Shown: positions 12,401 through 24,105, numbered from the stretch's first letter. The stretch is DNA of 64,000 nt from Homalodisca vitripennis (GCF_021130785.1 NW_025777646.1:25201-89200), one strand, 5' to 3'. Numbers and translations are program-made. Notes: generated by a model not told the origin, from the letters alone.

Positions 12401-12763
12401 TTTATCATTTGTAGCAGTTAAACATTCCCTATCAGAAGGATACACCTTTTTTACAAGTTTTTCCTTAACTAACATATTTAGCATGGTCTCATTAATTAAA
12501 TTAATGCTACTTCCTGTGTCAATAAGGACATTTTCTTTTAAATTTTTACTAAATTCAACTTCTACACTAGGTAAAGTACAACTTTTATTTTGATACTTAA
12601 ACCAGTTTTTACTATTTTCATTGTTTAACTTCCTTTTTACTTTATACATTTGCTTTTTAAATTGTTTTCTTTCATCTCTGGCTTTATCTATAAATAAATG
12701 TACATAACCTCGCTTTTTATACATACTGTTTTTCAAAGTACTAAATTTATTACTGTTATACAT
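9407..12763 (-). CDS. pol: Gypsy-type Pol polyprotein (protease-RT-RNase H-integrase)
   Basis: The frame is intact and 1118 residues long. An aspartic protease site, IDTGSS, is at 81-86. RT follows, with the first acid in VLDLCNSF (D335) and the FVDD box at 397-400. The block that is usually P-F-G-L-x-N-A-P reads VPYGLHCGSG (367-376). RNase H has D546 (MCDAS), E587 (YEKEAL) and D612 (TDNSAL). The integrase zinc-binding domain has H780, H787, C817 and C820. Its core has D849 (YIDIFG), D909 (SDNGS) and E944 (SERYL). The protein cuts itself, copies element RNA to DNA and inserts it. It is in a different frame from gag, with only a few codons between the gag stop and the first Met, so expression would need frameshifting or reinitiation. 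The true N-terminus is uncertain. Confidence 0.95.
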   Translation of the reverse strand: MYNSNKFSTLKNSMYKKRGYVHLFIDKARDERKQFKKQMYKVKRKLNNENSKNWFKYQNKSCTLPSVEVEFSKNLKENVLIDTGSSINLINETMLNMLVKEKLVKKVYPSDRECLTATNDKIKLIGSCIVKIKIRKFSWYVKFMIGKNVAWNMILGANFMRDVGLVIDLNNDECYFKFNKSVNIGLVNNINVMSNNVNENIQIGCFKARNEICKLVNAYPNVFTAEIGEAIDFEYEIKLKDKEPVNIRPYPLSPPKMKIMKEIIDDLLRQNIIRPSLSSYSSPTFLVGKPNSDKFRMVINYSKLNSKLEKVNYPIGDLHQSYHYLEGACYFTVLDLCNSFYQIKIKENCKHLTAFSTPFSSYEWNRVPYGLHCGSGLLSSYLNRVLHGIKFQYCMNFVDDLIVFSKSLEEHIIHLKEVIKRLSDHNLTVNPSKVKFAYKEVSFLGHKISKNQIKIDPERTVAIREFEPPKNVKQVSRFIGMVSYFSKYIKDYAKIASPLNELRKKKVKFNWTVECNDSFVKLKSCISNPPVLRIADFNKPFILMCDASEIGLGSTLLQEFNGDRLPIAYYSKKFTDAEKCMSVYEKEALSVILSMEKFHSYLEIQPFLLITDNSALSWVLGHFRKLGRLGRWVERILSLPFRVQHVKGSDNKVADCLSRMHEIVLDEANNKNKISTDNSNKKNKQYKKHRCVNKKVVKDDKIDVIQLNVIKDFPLAFTKIVQHQKNDVEIQDIVKSIDRKENSDKFYLNKGVLMFRISDRNKGKIYLPKMLIEMIFNYYHSSVLGGHPGIKRTIAKVTEHFYRPNLVNEIKNKIKNCALCKMSKPAQRIYEGQLIATHAKQALERIYIDIFGSLVRTKDGYNNILIVVDDMTRYCWLIPLRNCKSISVIRKLEEIVFNNFSTCQVLVSDNGSCFKSEEFKQFCFKYGIEHHKLVPYKPSGNRSERYLRNLKSMLQAFYHDKQDMWNKDLNYLQMSLNTALNESINSTPFKLMFNHSPNHALSNLWRINDLIDNKVTPQEISIKIKNAIKNVKKSVEHNRGRVRYSEEKVKHPFKLGSKVFLKTHFLSNKANKFQNKLGLRYTGIYSVIYFLNPVVVLIQKIGEPYIVKRAHISQLKPA

Positions 12764-12789
12764 CCATTTACTATTTACAAGTTTACTGT

Positions 12790-13826
12790 TTATTTGGGAG
12801 AGGCTTCCCGAGGGGTTGTAAAACCTCTCCCTTGATTCAAGTTTTTTTGTTCAAAATTTCTTAGATTATTTCTAGGTCTGTAACAATTTTTTGCAATATG
12901 ACCTACACGATTACAATTAAAGCATTTCTTAACTTCCTGAATATTACTGACAAATTTTGGCTTAACATTAAAGTTTTTAACATTCACATTTCTTCTTTGG
13001 TGATCTGCATATGCCACATTTTGAGCTTGTATACATAACCTATCAAGGTCCTCAAAAGTTTTTGGATTCTTCATGAATACTAACCTAGCTCTATCGTCCT
13101 GATTTATTCCAAGCTTAATAATTTCCACTAGTTCTTCCTCACTGTAGTTGCAATTTAAAATATTTGAGTTTTCCCTAACCTCAGTTATATAAACAGAAAG
13201 GGGTTCCCCTGGTTTTTGTTGTCTAGTTACCAGTTCCCTTTTTAAATTTTCTTTTAAGCCCAGTGGTACAAAATAATGTAACAATTCACTATGTAACTCC
13301 TGAATGTCTTTTTTGTCCGATTTACACTCCATTATTTTGGAAAGTAGAGGTCCGGTCACATAACCCAAGCACAGTTCTATAACTTCTGTATCCAATAAAT
13401 GTGTTTCGTTCTTTAATTTTAATAAGTTTTTTATGAACTCAAGTAATTCACTAATATTTAAACCATTCGTAATTTTAAAGTGTTTTAAGTGTTTCTCAAC
13501 CGGGTTAGGAAGTTTTGAAAATATTGATGTATTAGTAACTTCATCATTACCACACTCTCCCTCTTTTCTATAAGTTAAGCCAGCTATTGTGGTTTTATCA
13601 CTACTTTTACTTGCACTGAAAGTTAGTTTATTTTCAAACACATCACTTAAGTCTTCTTCATCCATATTTGTCTCACTTAACCTTCTAACTATATCTTCTT
13701 TTAGCTTACTGTCAACTTCGAGGGTTTTAAATTTTGTTTCAGCTAAACCTAGTTTTTCCATATATTTATGTAACTCTTCCTCTTTAGTACTATCCAATTT
13801 AAATTTTAGCAAATTTTTTTATTCTA
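12790..13826 (-). CDS. gag: Gag, major part with CCHC zinc knuckle
   Basis: About 340 residues are open. The first usable codon is TTG, so this is a continuation of the upstream frame and not an independent start. Residues about 100-270 have the look of a retrotransposon capsid (helical, with ...LREEVLV-like packing). A single zinc knuckle follows, KCFNCNRVGHIAKNC, with C297, C300, H305 and C310 (CX2CX4HX4C). The tail is basic. Gag would form the virus-like particle and bind element RNA in the cytoplasm. The 108-codon frame upstream overlaps this one and should supply the N-terminus, so the gene is split across two frames. Confidence 0.85.
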
Positions 13827-14125
13827 ATTTGTAAATGATTTAATTTTTGTTCGAACCTAACAATGTCAATAGTTGATTTACTTATTAATATTTCTTCCAC
13901 TGAACTCTCAATGCTTGATACTTTCACTTTTATTATTTCAAATTCCTCAGCAATTTTAAGTTTATTTTGTAGGTTTAAAAAGTTCGGCTGGACATTTAAT
14001 TTTATCACACTTCTTAGCCTTTTTCTCAAATCTGTTACTTTATCTGACTTATCTGTATTTACATTCCTTAACATTAATTCATAAACTAGTTCTTCTTTGG
14101 TGAGAAGATCAACTTTGAGTGCCAT
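13799..14125 (-). CDS. gag: Gag N-terminal part, separated by a frame change
   Basis: It has an ATG start and 108 residues, ending at TAA. The N-terminus MALKVDLLTKEELVYELMLR is a short helical SAP-like module, found at the start of many insect gypsy Gag proteins. The rest is helical and coiled-coil-like. The frame passes through a run of seven A (T7 on the plus strand, 13814-13820), after which the longer Gag frame is offset by +1. This is either a one-base indel in the homopolymer, an assembly error, or programmed +1 shifting. Confidence 0.75.
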   Translation of the reverse strand: MALKVDLLTKEELVYELMLRNVNTDKSDKVTDLRKRLRSVIKLNVQPNFLNLQNKLKIAEEFEIIKVKVSSIESSVEEILISKSTIDIVRFEQKLNHLQIRIKKFAKI

Positions 14126-14279
14126 TTTAAAACTTTACAAGTACTGTAATCAATGAAACTAATTAAACTGTTCACTTTTCCAAACTTTTACAATTTACTT
14201 TGCAGATACACAACTCCATGTTCTTTTTTATATAATTTACTTAATAAATTTTTTTACAAGCAGATTCGCGCAATTTATT
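14126..14279 (-). promoter_or_regulatory. Element leader; no canonical tRNA primer site seen
   Basis: These 154 bp lie between the 5' LTR and gag. Next to the LTR the element strand reads AATAAATTGCGCGAATCTGC. A primer site complementary to a tRNA 3' end would begin TGG at or near the LTR border, and none is there. Priming may use an internal tRNA fragment or another route. Confidence 0.5.
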
Positions 14280-15317
14280 TGTAACATGGTTGCTCTAATA
14301 AATATGTATATTATTAGTTATGCACTGTATCCTCTGGTGGAGATACTCCATGACAAATAATTATAACCAGATTATTTGGTTTGTATCATAAATAATAATA
14401 TTTAAATGGAGTTTGTGTTCTGCCAAATGAAATTGTAGTCTTGTAATGTTAACAATTTTTTTATTTATCTTGTTGCAATCTTTAATTGACAATTAATTTG
14501 ATGTTTTGTACATTTTTGCATTTCTTAATATACTTTTAGTAAGAGCACATTTCATTATAAATTTTCAATAGTTAAACCATTTTATATTCCTGACTATAGC
14601 TTGAATTGTTGTATCCAACAAAAATAAAATACTTCTTCTTAATATATTAAACTAAATCACTTACACCTTTTATTTGGTTTCTTGTCCGGTTCACCGAAAA
14701 CCCTAATAAGAAAACAAATTACAAATCTGATTAGAATTGTAATGTAGTTTAGATTTTATTACTTTGTTAAAACAATTTACTTCTTAGTTATTTAACACAT
14801 TTTAGTGAAATTTTATTGATATTTAAATTTTTTTACACAATAAAGATATGTATGAATTTTTATTTAAATTAAAACAATTTGTTGATTGGTTCAAAGTTCT
14901 TATAAAATGTACATACCCGTAAACTGGGGTCTTCTTTCAATCCGGACTACTAACTATGTGCCTACAAGGCTAAACTACACAAGATAATGAGCAGAGCTCT
15001 CCAGTAGTTTTGTTCTAACATTACAAGACAAGTAACCAACTAGGTTTCCTATTGGTTAGCAAGTTTTAGACCTCTGAACCAATCAAAAATTTCAGTTTCT
15101 TACAATGGAGTACTATTGTTTTAAATGTACAGAACTGAACTTGTCCAATTCAAGCTATTTCAGGGATGCCTTATTTTAACATTATACCAATCTTAGGTTT
15201 TATTTTTATTTTTTTTTTATTAAACTAAGCATATTACATATAAAAATATTTGGTTCAATTTTCCATTTTTTTTTTATTTAACAATGTATTATTGTAACTA
15301 TTTGCATATACGGTACA
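14280..15317 (-). repeat. 5' LTR of the gypsy-type element
   Basis: It is 1038 bp, with the same TGTAAC...GGTACA ends as the left LTR. It should carry the element promoter and RNA start. I cannot place a TATA box with confidence because the LTR is AT-rich throughout. Confidence 0.92.
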
Positions 15318-15321
15318 AATC
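15318..15321. repeat. Target-site duplication AATC, right
   Basis: It matches the four bases before the left LTR, which fixes both element borders. Confidence 0.7.
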
Positions 15322-18300
15322 ATGTTTAGGTTTTTATACATATACAGTAATGTATTAATATCCAGAGCGTATTTGGCCTAATTGTTTATACCATTAAAAA
15401 GTATATTTTATAAACTTTTTATAGTCAAAAACAAAATAATATTTAAGCATACAACATTGGACATCCAGAACATTACCAAAAAAGATTAGAAAGTACTTGT
15501 TAAAACAAGATATGAAATTTGTTTACGTTATTATATTAACTTGAGTGCTTCGTCTAAACAATACATTATTAAAAGTATTTTTTGTATGTTTGAGTTAATC
15601 GATTGAACTATATTTTAAAAATGGCACAAACTCTCTTCAATTTGTGAATTAGGAACTTGTCACTTTTTTGTCATATAGTATATTTTCTTCCGACTTTTTA
15701 AATTCTTTCGTAAAAATAAGTAACGTAATCTATAATTTTCTACTTAAGTTTCTAAAATACACGAGATATACTTCAGAAGAATGCATAGCATAGAGATGAT
15801 ATATGACATTAATTATCGTATGACCAGACAGGACCAAACTATACATAGCACATAGATGAATAGACAAACAGACAAACTATTCTTTGACCTCTTAACCCAA
15901 AAATTAATATCTTTTTTCTTGAATTAAGAGGAATTTATGTACCAAGTTTAAAGTCTCTTGGTTCTTTTTTCTGTCACAATATATTGGACACAATATAGAC
16001 GGACAGTCAGATGGACAAGGAAACGATTTCTAGAAGGACCTTTCGGGTCACTAATAATTTGATACTTCGCAACATTTCGCAAGTAAGTCGATCTTGTGCT
16101 AAAAGTAGTTGGAAACCATTGTTTTTTTCTAAGGATAAGATCTATTTTATCAATTGCTTATAAATAATTTTTTAACTATTTTAAAGATAATTAAAAAAAG
16201 ATTTAACTTGTTACTGGAAATTTTTACATAACTTAAGGTTGGCAAGCTATAGACGCTAAGTATTAAATTCCAAACGAAGGAAAAATTAAAAATACATTTT
16301 GGTAAAACCCGGACTTTTTAAAACACAGGATATAAAAGTAATAATAAAAATAACGCATTTACTTTTTAATATTAAATTTATTATTTAAAATGGAAATGCT
16401 GTGCGCATAAGACATTGTAGAAACAGTGAAACAGATCCGAGAAGTAAATTTTTAAAATCGAATAGTAAATAATGTCTGAGAATCATATCTGTATATGGAT
16501 GATTACAATGAACTTTATCTACATAAGGGTAATTGAAAGAGTTGAGTAGATCTAACTTAATCTGATCTGTGATCAAAGTTACGTTGAAATACGAGTCGTT
16601 AGAAGTTGGGACCATCTGTTATGCAACTTTAATATTGAAATGCTTGTTGTATTTAACATGTAAGAGAGTATTCCATTGTACATCTGAAACGAGTTAATAG
16701 TTTAAAAGAGTTTGTTTAAAGCTATGTGGAAAATAATACACTGACAAATCCAGCGATAATAAATAGTACATGCATAATATCAGTGGTTATTACCACTCAA
16801 TAAACCATCCATCATACAGTCACTTCAGTAAAGTAATATTTATATCCATAAATCACTTAGTAATTGTTTTTAATTTTAACTATTCTATTTATGTTACTTG
16901 TAGTTTAATATTTATGAACCTTTTTACTGTAGCAGGACATTTAATTAGATTTATTTTACTTTCTTTACACCTTTTAACGCGTTTTCCATGCCTATATATA
17001 CAAGTAATAAAGCGAAATAACTGAAATAACATAGTTTGTATGCAATCATTAATACATACCTTTCCTTGGGACCGATATATGAAAGTTATTTATTAAACTA
17101 AATTATGGAGAAATCTGGGGTTAGAGAATGTTACTCGTACCTTATTCGAGCGCTTAGTGAAATTTTGTATAGGGCTTAAAAATAATAATTAGTAAATTAT
17201 TTGAACTCATTGCAAAACTAATTGTGCATGACACCGCTGCAGGAGTTATTTAAATCCTATATAAAGCACAAGGTTATGATGTGTGGTTAATTTTGAGTTT
17301 TACTTGACAGCTGAGAATATTTTGTTTAAGTAATAACAAGGTACGAGTACTTGTCATCCCTCAGTGTTCCCCGAGACTGAATGTAATGTTTTAATTCTGT
17401 GGCAACACGTGTGACTATGTCAGATATTAAAAATCATATGATCGTTTTTGTTTGGTTTAAAACTCAATTTTTCGTATATAAAAATCAAGCTTCATGCAAA
17501 GTCAAATTAAATTAAATCTTTTAACTCCTCAAATTATAGGCTTCAATACAAATCGTATAGTAAAGGAGCGTATTAATTTGGTAGGTAAAAATATTCCTTT
17601 TAAGTTTCTATCACTTTCCACAAAATATAACTATTTTAGGAAATTTTCTTTTGATATCAAAGATATTTCAATGTATACTTACGGTTACATACGATATCTC
17701 TAAACAAGAATTATAGGTTTCATTACGAAAAATTAAAAGCCGCATATCAAAATGTCAAAATTTCTTGAACCCACTTATAAAATATTTAAAAACATTGGAA
17801 CCTCAAAGTTTAGTCTTTTCTAGTTGAGCACTTGATGAAGGTGCAGTATTGCAAGAATATGTTCCTTAATACGTGAATACAGCTACAAATGTTTTAACTC
17901 TTTCTTAAATTAATTAGTAAAAATAAATCCGTTGAGTAAAATTTGCAACGTGTACAGGTTCCTAGAAGTCCAATAAAACACCAATACTGTAGGTCTATAT
18001 ACTACAATAAGTTGGACGAGCAGATTTATTGCTTTAGACTCGATTGGCCGAGTCCCCAGACTCAAATATAGATTTATTATAGTAAAATGAATTTTATCTT
18101 TTGAATGTGAAAGTGCGTTATTCGAACCAGTCCTTATGACTTTAAAAGAAATACTTCGTACAATTTACTAGCGTACTGTAATGTTTATTATTCATTTTTT
18201 AAGAATATTTTTTGTTGATATGTACGAACTGCTTTGTGTAGTAGATGAAGTACACTACTAATGGCCTGTTGTTATAAATTTACCTTGTAATTAATTTATT

Positions 18301-19319
18301 ACATAAATCTTGTGTAAAATATTTAGTATGGCTTGGAAAAATGTTTGATTGATTTATTTTGCCACTCGCGACGTTTCTTACTACTTAATTTATAATTATT
18401 TATAGCAGTCAAGGGATAAAATTCTGTAAAATTCAAAATTTTCGGGACGTTCAAGGAATATTCACTTGGCCGTTGAAATATTGTTGTAGATTGTATGGTA
18501 AACATCCCTTATTTATTGGTTTTAAGTTGGTAATAATTGTGATTAACTAACTACATGACTTTTTACGATAATAACTACAGCAACTAAATAATGTAATTTA
18601 CTATCTGTAGTGTTAAACTTGAAGCGTATAAATGTTAAAAAAGTGTCTTTTTTCTTACCGGAATATATAAGAATAAATGGTAATTTAAATTTAAAAAGGT
18701 TACCTGATATTATCTTTAATTCAGTGATATGAATAGTCAGTCTGAACTGTATCACTGTTTGAAACTTCTGTCTCTCGACTAATCATACAGTATCGGAGTT
18801 TTGACACAAGCTAAAAGCTCAATTGTACAGTATATGTAATAAACAAATATGAACGAGTATTAAACTAATATTTCCTTCGGAACGTATTACTCATTCAGAA
18901 CAGATATTGAAAATGTGTATAAAAAATTCTTAAAACAATTACATTTTGTTTATTTTATAAATTATGTAGTATTAAACAGTGCATTATGAGCCATGTTCTA
19001 AAAATATAAGTTATAGAAAATTATAATTACATAAATATTTTTAGATATTAATTTAATTTCAGTTTCGTGGATTCTACAAACATGTTCGTTGCTTGCTTTT
19101 CAGTTAGAAGGAATAGCATGGTAAATGAAACCATAAATAGTCTCGGTCGTATATACAGTCCAAAAATGGGTGACGATGAACAAAATTGTAACTAAGCCGA
19201 ATATTTTCTTTAGAAAAATTTAAATTTATCTAACTGTTAATCTGTGTATAGTCTATTTTATAAACAAGATAAAGCAACTTATTAAAATTTAAAAAGGGTA
19301 AAGTTAAGATGTCTTATTT
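15322..19319. other. AT-rich DNA with repeat fragments, no recognised gene
   Basis: Apart from the D-family fragment at 15880-16045 and a possible tRNA-Leu SINE remnant near 18037-18075 (TGGCCGAGTC), I see no gene. The frame at 16385-16615 (minus, 76 codons) has no recognisable motif. Confidence 0.5.
15880..16045 (+). repeat. Family D dispersed repeat, copy 1
   Basis: It has TTTGACCTCTTAACCCAAAA, then an AAGTCTCTTGGTTC-type segment and a GACGGACAGTCAGATGGAC segment. The same order recurs in weaker form at 56150-56295 (TTTGACCCCAAAATCAATAG, then GGGACACGCAAACAAAGACA). It is non-coding and the class is unknown. Confidence 0.45.
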
Positions 19320-19549
19320 TACCAGGCGAAGGTAGGGCTAACAAGCCCTCTCTAACACTTCACCGAAGGACCAACGGCCTAAAAGTGAGTTACGAACCAC
19401 CACCAACAGCCGGGCAGGCCCACTGCTTGCAAGGACAGGATCGCTTAGGGGTCACCCACCCAAGCAGAAGCCACGCTCGATGCAATCAAACAATTGATCT
19501 GGTTGTCTTGCGATAACTGTTGTACCTGCTACAATGCGCCATTGACAAT
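19320..19549 (-). repeat. tRNA-derived SINE (family B), copy 1
   Basis: A GC-richer block of 230 bp. On the minus strand it starts near TGTCAATGGCGCATTGTAGC, whose TGGCGCATTG resembles a pol III A box. About 80 bp later GCGATCCTG sits in a B-box-like position. The whole block aligns by eye with 22541-22749: both share the CTTGCGATAACxGxTGTACC segment, the GGGC.GCTTGCAA segment and the AAGCC end. Confidence 0.6.
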
Positions 19550-22540
19550 CATTATTATTATATTTTAATACATATTATTATTATTCTCATTTTTTATATA
19601 TAGTTTACTGGTAGGCAAAGGACTACTAAAGGCCAATTAATTGAATCACTGCTTCACTTCTGTAAACCAGTAACTCGTTTAGTAAACTTAATTAAATGAA
19701 ACTTTAACTGCAATTATTTACTGGCTTAGTATCTGTAGGGAATTACATGTTTTCAGATGTAATTAAGTAATTATGTATGTTCCGAACACCCTAGATATTT
19801 AAATTAGCTGGTGGCACGCGCAGGTGCGCCCACACACGCACACTCGCAGCCCACACTGCATCTAGTATTACAAGCACTGCCACTCCCACACTGAAATATG
19901 TAAACTTTTAATTACAGTACAATTATACACAGCCTAGAGAATTAAACATTTTATAGAATAAAAGAGTACAAATACGCTATGACACGTAGCTCAAAGGCTT
20001 GAATTACTCAGTAACACCAGCTGATTATTGGTGTCACATGTCAACTCTCACCACCCCCTCCATCACCACCAAATTTATCATAATGTTTTATTAAGTTTTT
20101 GAACTAGGCAATAATGGAAGTATAACTTTATATTTTAAGCATTTATAGTCGTGAACAATAAATTGTTAAATAGTTATTTTTTTATTGACGTAAAAAAGTG
20201 TAAGTAGAATGGTGGTAACATTTTTATTGTTTTTTTTTCGAAATCATCAAGTTATTTTCAATTAAAGAAAACTCCTATTAACTATGTAGATGAGCAAAGT
20301 TTTGTTACTCCGAAAACCTAGTAAATATTTTTACACGTGCTGCTCCTATTTATTGGATAAGTACGCTCTTTACCGCGATGTTATTGAAATCAAAATTATT
20401 TATCGTAAAACACACGATGCCTCACAGATCCATCCTTACCATTCATTCAATAATACAATTACTGGTATTACTATATAACTCATCATTCATTATTTTTTTA
20501 ACTATTTCGACACAGTAGTCAGGATACATCAACGAAAACTTAGTGGAATGTAAAATAAAGGTTTAAGTTTGAGAAAATAAAACTGAACAATAAATTATGA
20601 ATAAATAAAACCACTACTACCTTGAGAGCAATCATGATATCGAAGGACTTAAATAGTTAAATAATACATTTTAAAACTCCAATACATTTTCATTTACAGT
20701 AGATGTTATTCAAGTTGTCTACCAAGTTCAAATTTGAGAAAGTATTTAAATATGTTATTGTAAGTAAACTATACGTAATTGATAAAGAAAAACAAATAGC
20801 TATTAAGATATGAAGCGTAATATAATAGTGTATATTTTAGAGCCTGTAGTAGCATTTTCATTTTAGCTTCAAATAAATAGTTTTAAACCTTGGAAAACAT
20901 TTTTCATTATTCTAATAATGGGATATTTCTCATTATAAATCTACGATTATACATATCCAAACTCCTTTTTTAGTTTGTTAGATGCAACACTTCTTTTACT
21001 CGATTTAAAAAATGCTCTATAATAATTCACTTTACAACACTTACTAAAATTGATTAGGATACGTATTAATCGCATTATTAAAATAAGACGCCTTTTTTTA
21101 AAAAAAACTAAAACCAAGAGTTTACATTAATATTTGACCTTAGTGTAATTAGTTAATAAACTAAAAGTTGTTTCTCTGAAGTTGTCTCTTTATCTGCGAG
21201 TTAGTTTTATATGTATTTTTATTAACGTAAAATATTTAAAGAGCACAATTGATTATTGAACTAGTGCCTATTGGAGCGCTGGAATTGGATTTTAATAACG
21301 CATTAATCAAAACCCCTCAAGTCTATGTCATAAAATTAAATGAAAATTTGTATTTTTTGGAAGTAGTTTAATGGACGAAATTGCTTCGAATCATTGCAAT
21401 TAACCGTATTATACAAACCGAATTGTGTAAATTGTTATAGTTTATCGTACAAAACAATCAATAATATATTTAGAGGTTTATTGAAATTCGCCAGAATTCA
21501 AGACCAATAAGTATCACGATAACTAAATTTATTTACTTTGAAAGAATAATCACAGGTAACCAAATATGTAGTTCCATGTAAAGTATAAAGGAGTGATACG
21601 GATCTTATATTAATAGGAAAATTTAGTTTTTTCGAACAATATGGTGACCCACGACGAGTGGTAACTTCCGAGCTGTGACCAGACAAGCGAGTAGCTTGCA
21701 GGCAGCAAATTCATTTCCCGTACTCAGATCGGATATTTAGAAGAGATAAATTACCCAAGCATAGTACAGGGATGAGGGATAGTACTATTATGAGAATACC
21801 ATTGAACTGTCCATTAACAAAATTTACATTTTTCACATGTAACAGTTTAAATATATTAAATTGTAAAAGATTTAGATATTTTGTTTATATTAAAACAAAA
21901 ATTATCTATTAGAGTACGTAAAAAAAATTGTTGTTAGTTTTTTCATTCTTGTTTTACATTATTAAATTATTATTATCATGTTATATGATTTAATTACTCA
22001 AAGGTATTTTTATATTTATAAGGTTATTTTATTTAACAGGTTCTTGAAGTGTAAGCAAGTGCGTAGTGGTTTAATTTTTCGGGTTTAAGTATATAATATT
22101 CAATATTTTTTTAATTTTGATCATACACAAAATATTACTTAGCAGCCATTCAGTGTAATCTAGATAAAAAGGGGTTTATCGCTAGAATTAATTTAGCTAT
22201 AATCTTGAGCGGATTCTGTTTCAAGATACATGGTGTAGCGTACTTCTACCTTGTTGTTAGATAAAATGTATGGAGTCATGGCTTTCTATAGGCAAATATC
22301 TTTACTCAACAATTAAGGAAAGTAATGGGGGTTTCATGAATTTTAATAATTTTTTTGTTGATTAGAAAAAACTTTTTAACTAAAAAAAATTAAAATGTTA
22401 TTCAAACTTTTAAATAGTAAAATTATTTTACACAGCATGTAATCAATTAATAGGTACATTACCTAGACTGTAAAAATACTCTATTGGATTACACATTTAC
22501 GAAGTAAAAGGTAAAAAAGATAAAGGTAACGAATGTGTTA
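19550..22540. other. AT-rich DNA with no recognised gene
   Basis: The stretch has (ATT)n-like sequence at 19547-19585, a GC-rich patch with CACACACGCACACTCGC at 19808-19870 and another at 21640-21720. I cannot assign them. Frames are short and AT-driven. Confidence 0.5.
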
Positions 22541-22749
22541 TTTCAGCAGGTGAAATTAGTGCTGAGAAGCCATCTTTGACAGAACCTGGAGACAAATGCT
22601 GGGTGACTTCCTAAACACAATAGTGGCCGGTAGGCGGGCTGCTTGCAACCACAAGATCGATCAGAAGTCTCCCATACAACGCTCTATGTTGCGTGAGTAT
22701 CTATCTATCTTACGATAACCGCTGTACCCGCTACACTGCGCCATTGGCA
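22541..22749 (-). repeat. tRNA-derived SINE (family B), copy 2
   Basis: On the minus strand it begins near TTGCCAATGGCGCAGTGTAG (A-box match TGGCGCAGTG) and has TGATCGATCTTG as a degenerate B box. It is the better preserved copy of the family also seen at 19320-19549, in the same orientation. Confidence 0.62.
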
Positions 22750-23318
22750 AATGAGTGTACATATCCCAACTACAGAGTTGAATTAAAAATATAACCCAAT
22801 ATTATTTAAATAAAATGATTAAAAGGTACAACACTTTACGAAATAATGAAAGTTTAGGTAGGCAAAAGTTAGTTACTATTTTATACAAGACAAGTCTGGT
22901 ATAAAAACAATTTTATGCATCAATATACGTATTAAACAATTATTTATAAAAGGTGCTTTTAAAATTCGAAAACTATTGAAATAAAATCACTGAAATAAAA
23001 TGAATAAATGCGGTTAAAATAATTTATACGATAATTTCTGCATTATTTTGCATCTAAATATTATTTTTTTAAATAAAAAAGATGATTTATTCTTTAGTTT
23101 ATACAATCTTTTTTAGTTTTGAATTGACTACTTCTTTTGGAGTGCTATGGATGTATGTTTTACACGTACATTAGGAGCCCAACACCAGAAATTACTTATA
23201 ATGATGGTGTATTATAAAAATTGCAGTTTGAAAAGTTGCTGTAGCTGGTCCGGACACCTCTTTATTAACCTGTAAGTCAGACGCGACAGAAATAAACGTT
23301 TCCTCAATACAAAACTCA

Positions 23319-23400
23319 ATTAAACTTTCTCTAACATTTCTAGTCAGGGCGTGAAGATAAACCTCCTTAATTCCTTGAGAACTTATGGCAAGCGTCTCCC
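23319..23400 (+). repeat. Family I repeat, diverged copy
   Basis: AAAACTCAATTAAACTTTC, followed by CAGGGCGTGAAGATAAA, matches the order of motifs in the copies at 30048-30172 (plus) and 31584-31709 (minus). Confidence 0.4.
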
Positions 23401-24035
23401 GGGATTAAATATTAACTGATCATGTTACTTTATTTTATAGATATATAAGTAAACTCTTAGAAAATGTCTGTCTATTAGAAAATTAATATCGTATTTATAA
23501 ATTAGATTTGCTTATGCTTTCGGCACATACGTGACTGGCAAAAGGTGTTATACGAAACGGCTTATATTGCACACGAAATATTAAAAAAGTATATAAGTTA
23601 TTTGCAAATATTCGTGCTACAAAGAACACACATTTGAGGACTGAAATCTGCCCTTTATCGATTCTCAATTTAAATTTCAAGTATGATTTAAATTTAATAA
23701 AGGAAACAAATTACTCATCATAAACTCAATATTATTTTTGGGAAGGTTCATATTAATTAGCTATTTATTATCATATTCCTTATACCGAATGAATTTATAT
23801 CATTCACCGCAGTGTAACAGGTTTACAATGGAAATATGTGTTTCTGAAAAGACAACAATGGCAGTTTAAAATGAAAAATATATTAATTTACATACCCACT
23901 TTCGAATAATAGTATTTTATAAGTAAAAATCAAAGTATTTCGAAGACTTGAGTCAAAGAGTAAAGCAGTTTCTATAACTGTAAGATAAAACCATGTATTT
24001 AATTGAATACATCAAAAATACTGCAGTAGTTGCTA

Positions 24036-24105
24036 ATGAGTCTAAGGCCAATGAGCCGGAGTCCTGAGGTCGAATTCCGTAGTACTTTTTTCTGAGCATT
24101 TGTTT
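24036..24105 (+). repeat. tRNA-Leu-like SINE remnant (family C)
   Basis: GAGTCTAAGGCCAATGAG and then GGTCGAATTCCGTAGTAC resemble the A and B box parts and the start of the body of the SINE at 37531-37702. It is short and diverged. Confidence 0.4.

Larger units (their letters stand above)
7261..15317 (-). mobile_element. Full-length Ty3/Gypsy-type LTR retrotransposon
   Basis: An 8.06-kb element reads right to left: 5' LTR (14280-15317), short leader, gag in two overlapping frames, pol, a 1.1-kb non-coding stretch, a polypurine tract and the 3' LTR (7261-8287). Pol domain order is protease, RT, RNase H, integrase, which defines Ty3/Gypsy. The LTRs differ by one 9-bp net indel and two single-base indels in homopolymers, and I saw few or no substitutions. 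The insertion is therefore young. No envelope-like frame is present. The pol frame is open and its catalytic residues are in place, but gag is broken, so this copy may not be able to move by itself. Confidence 0.93.
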
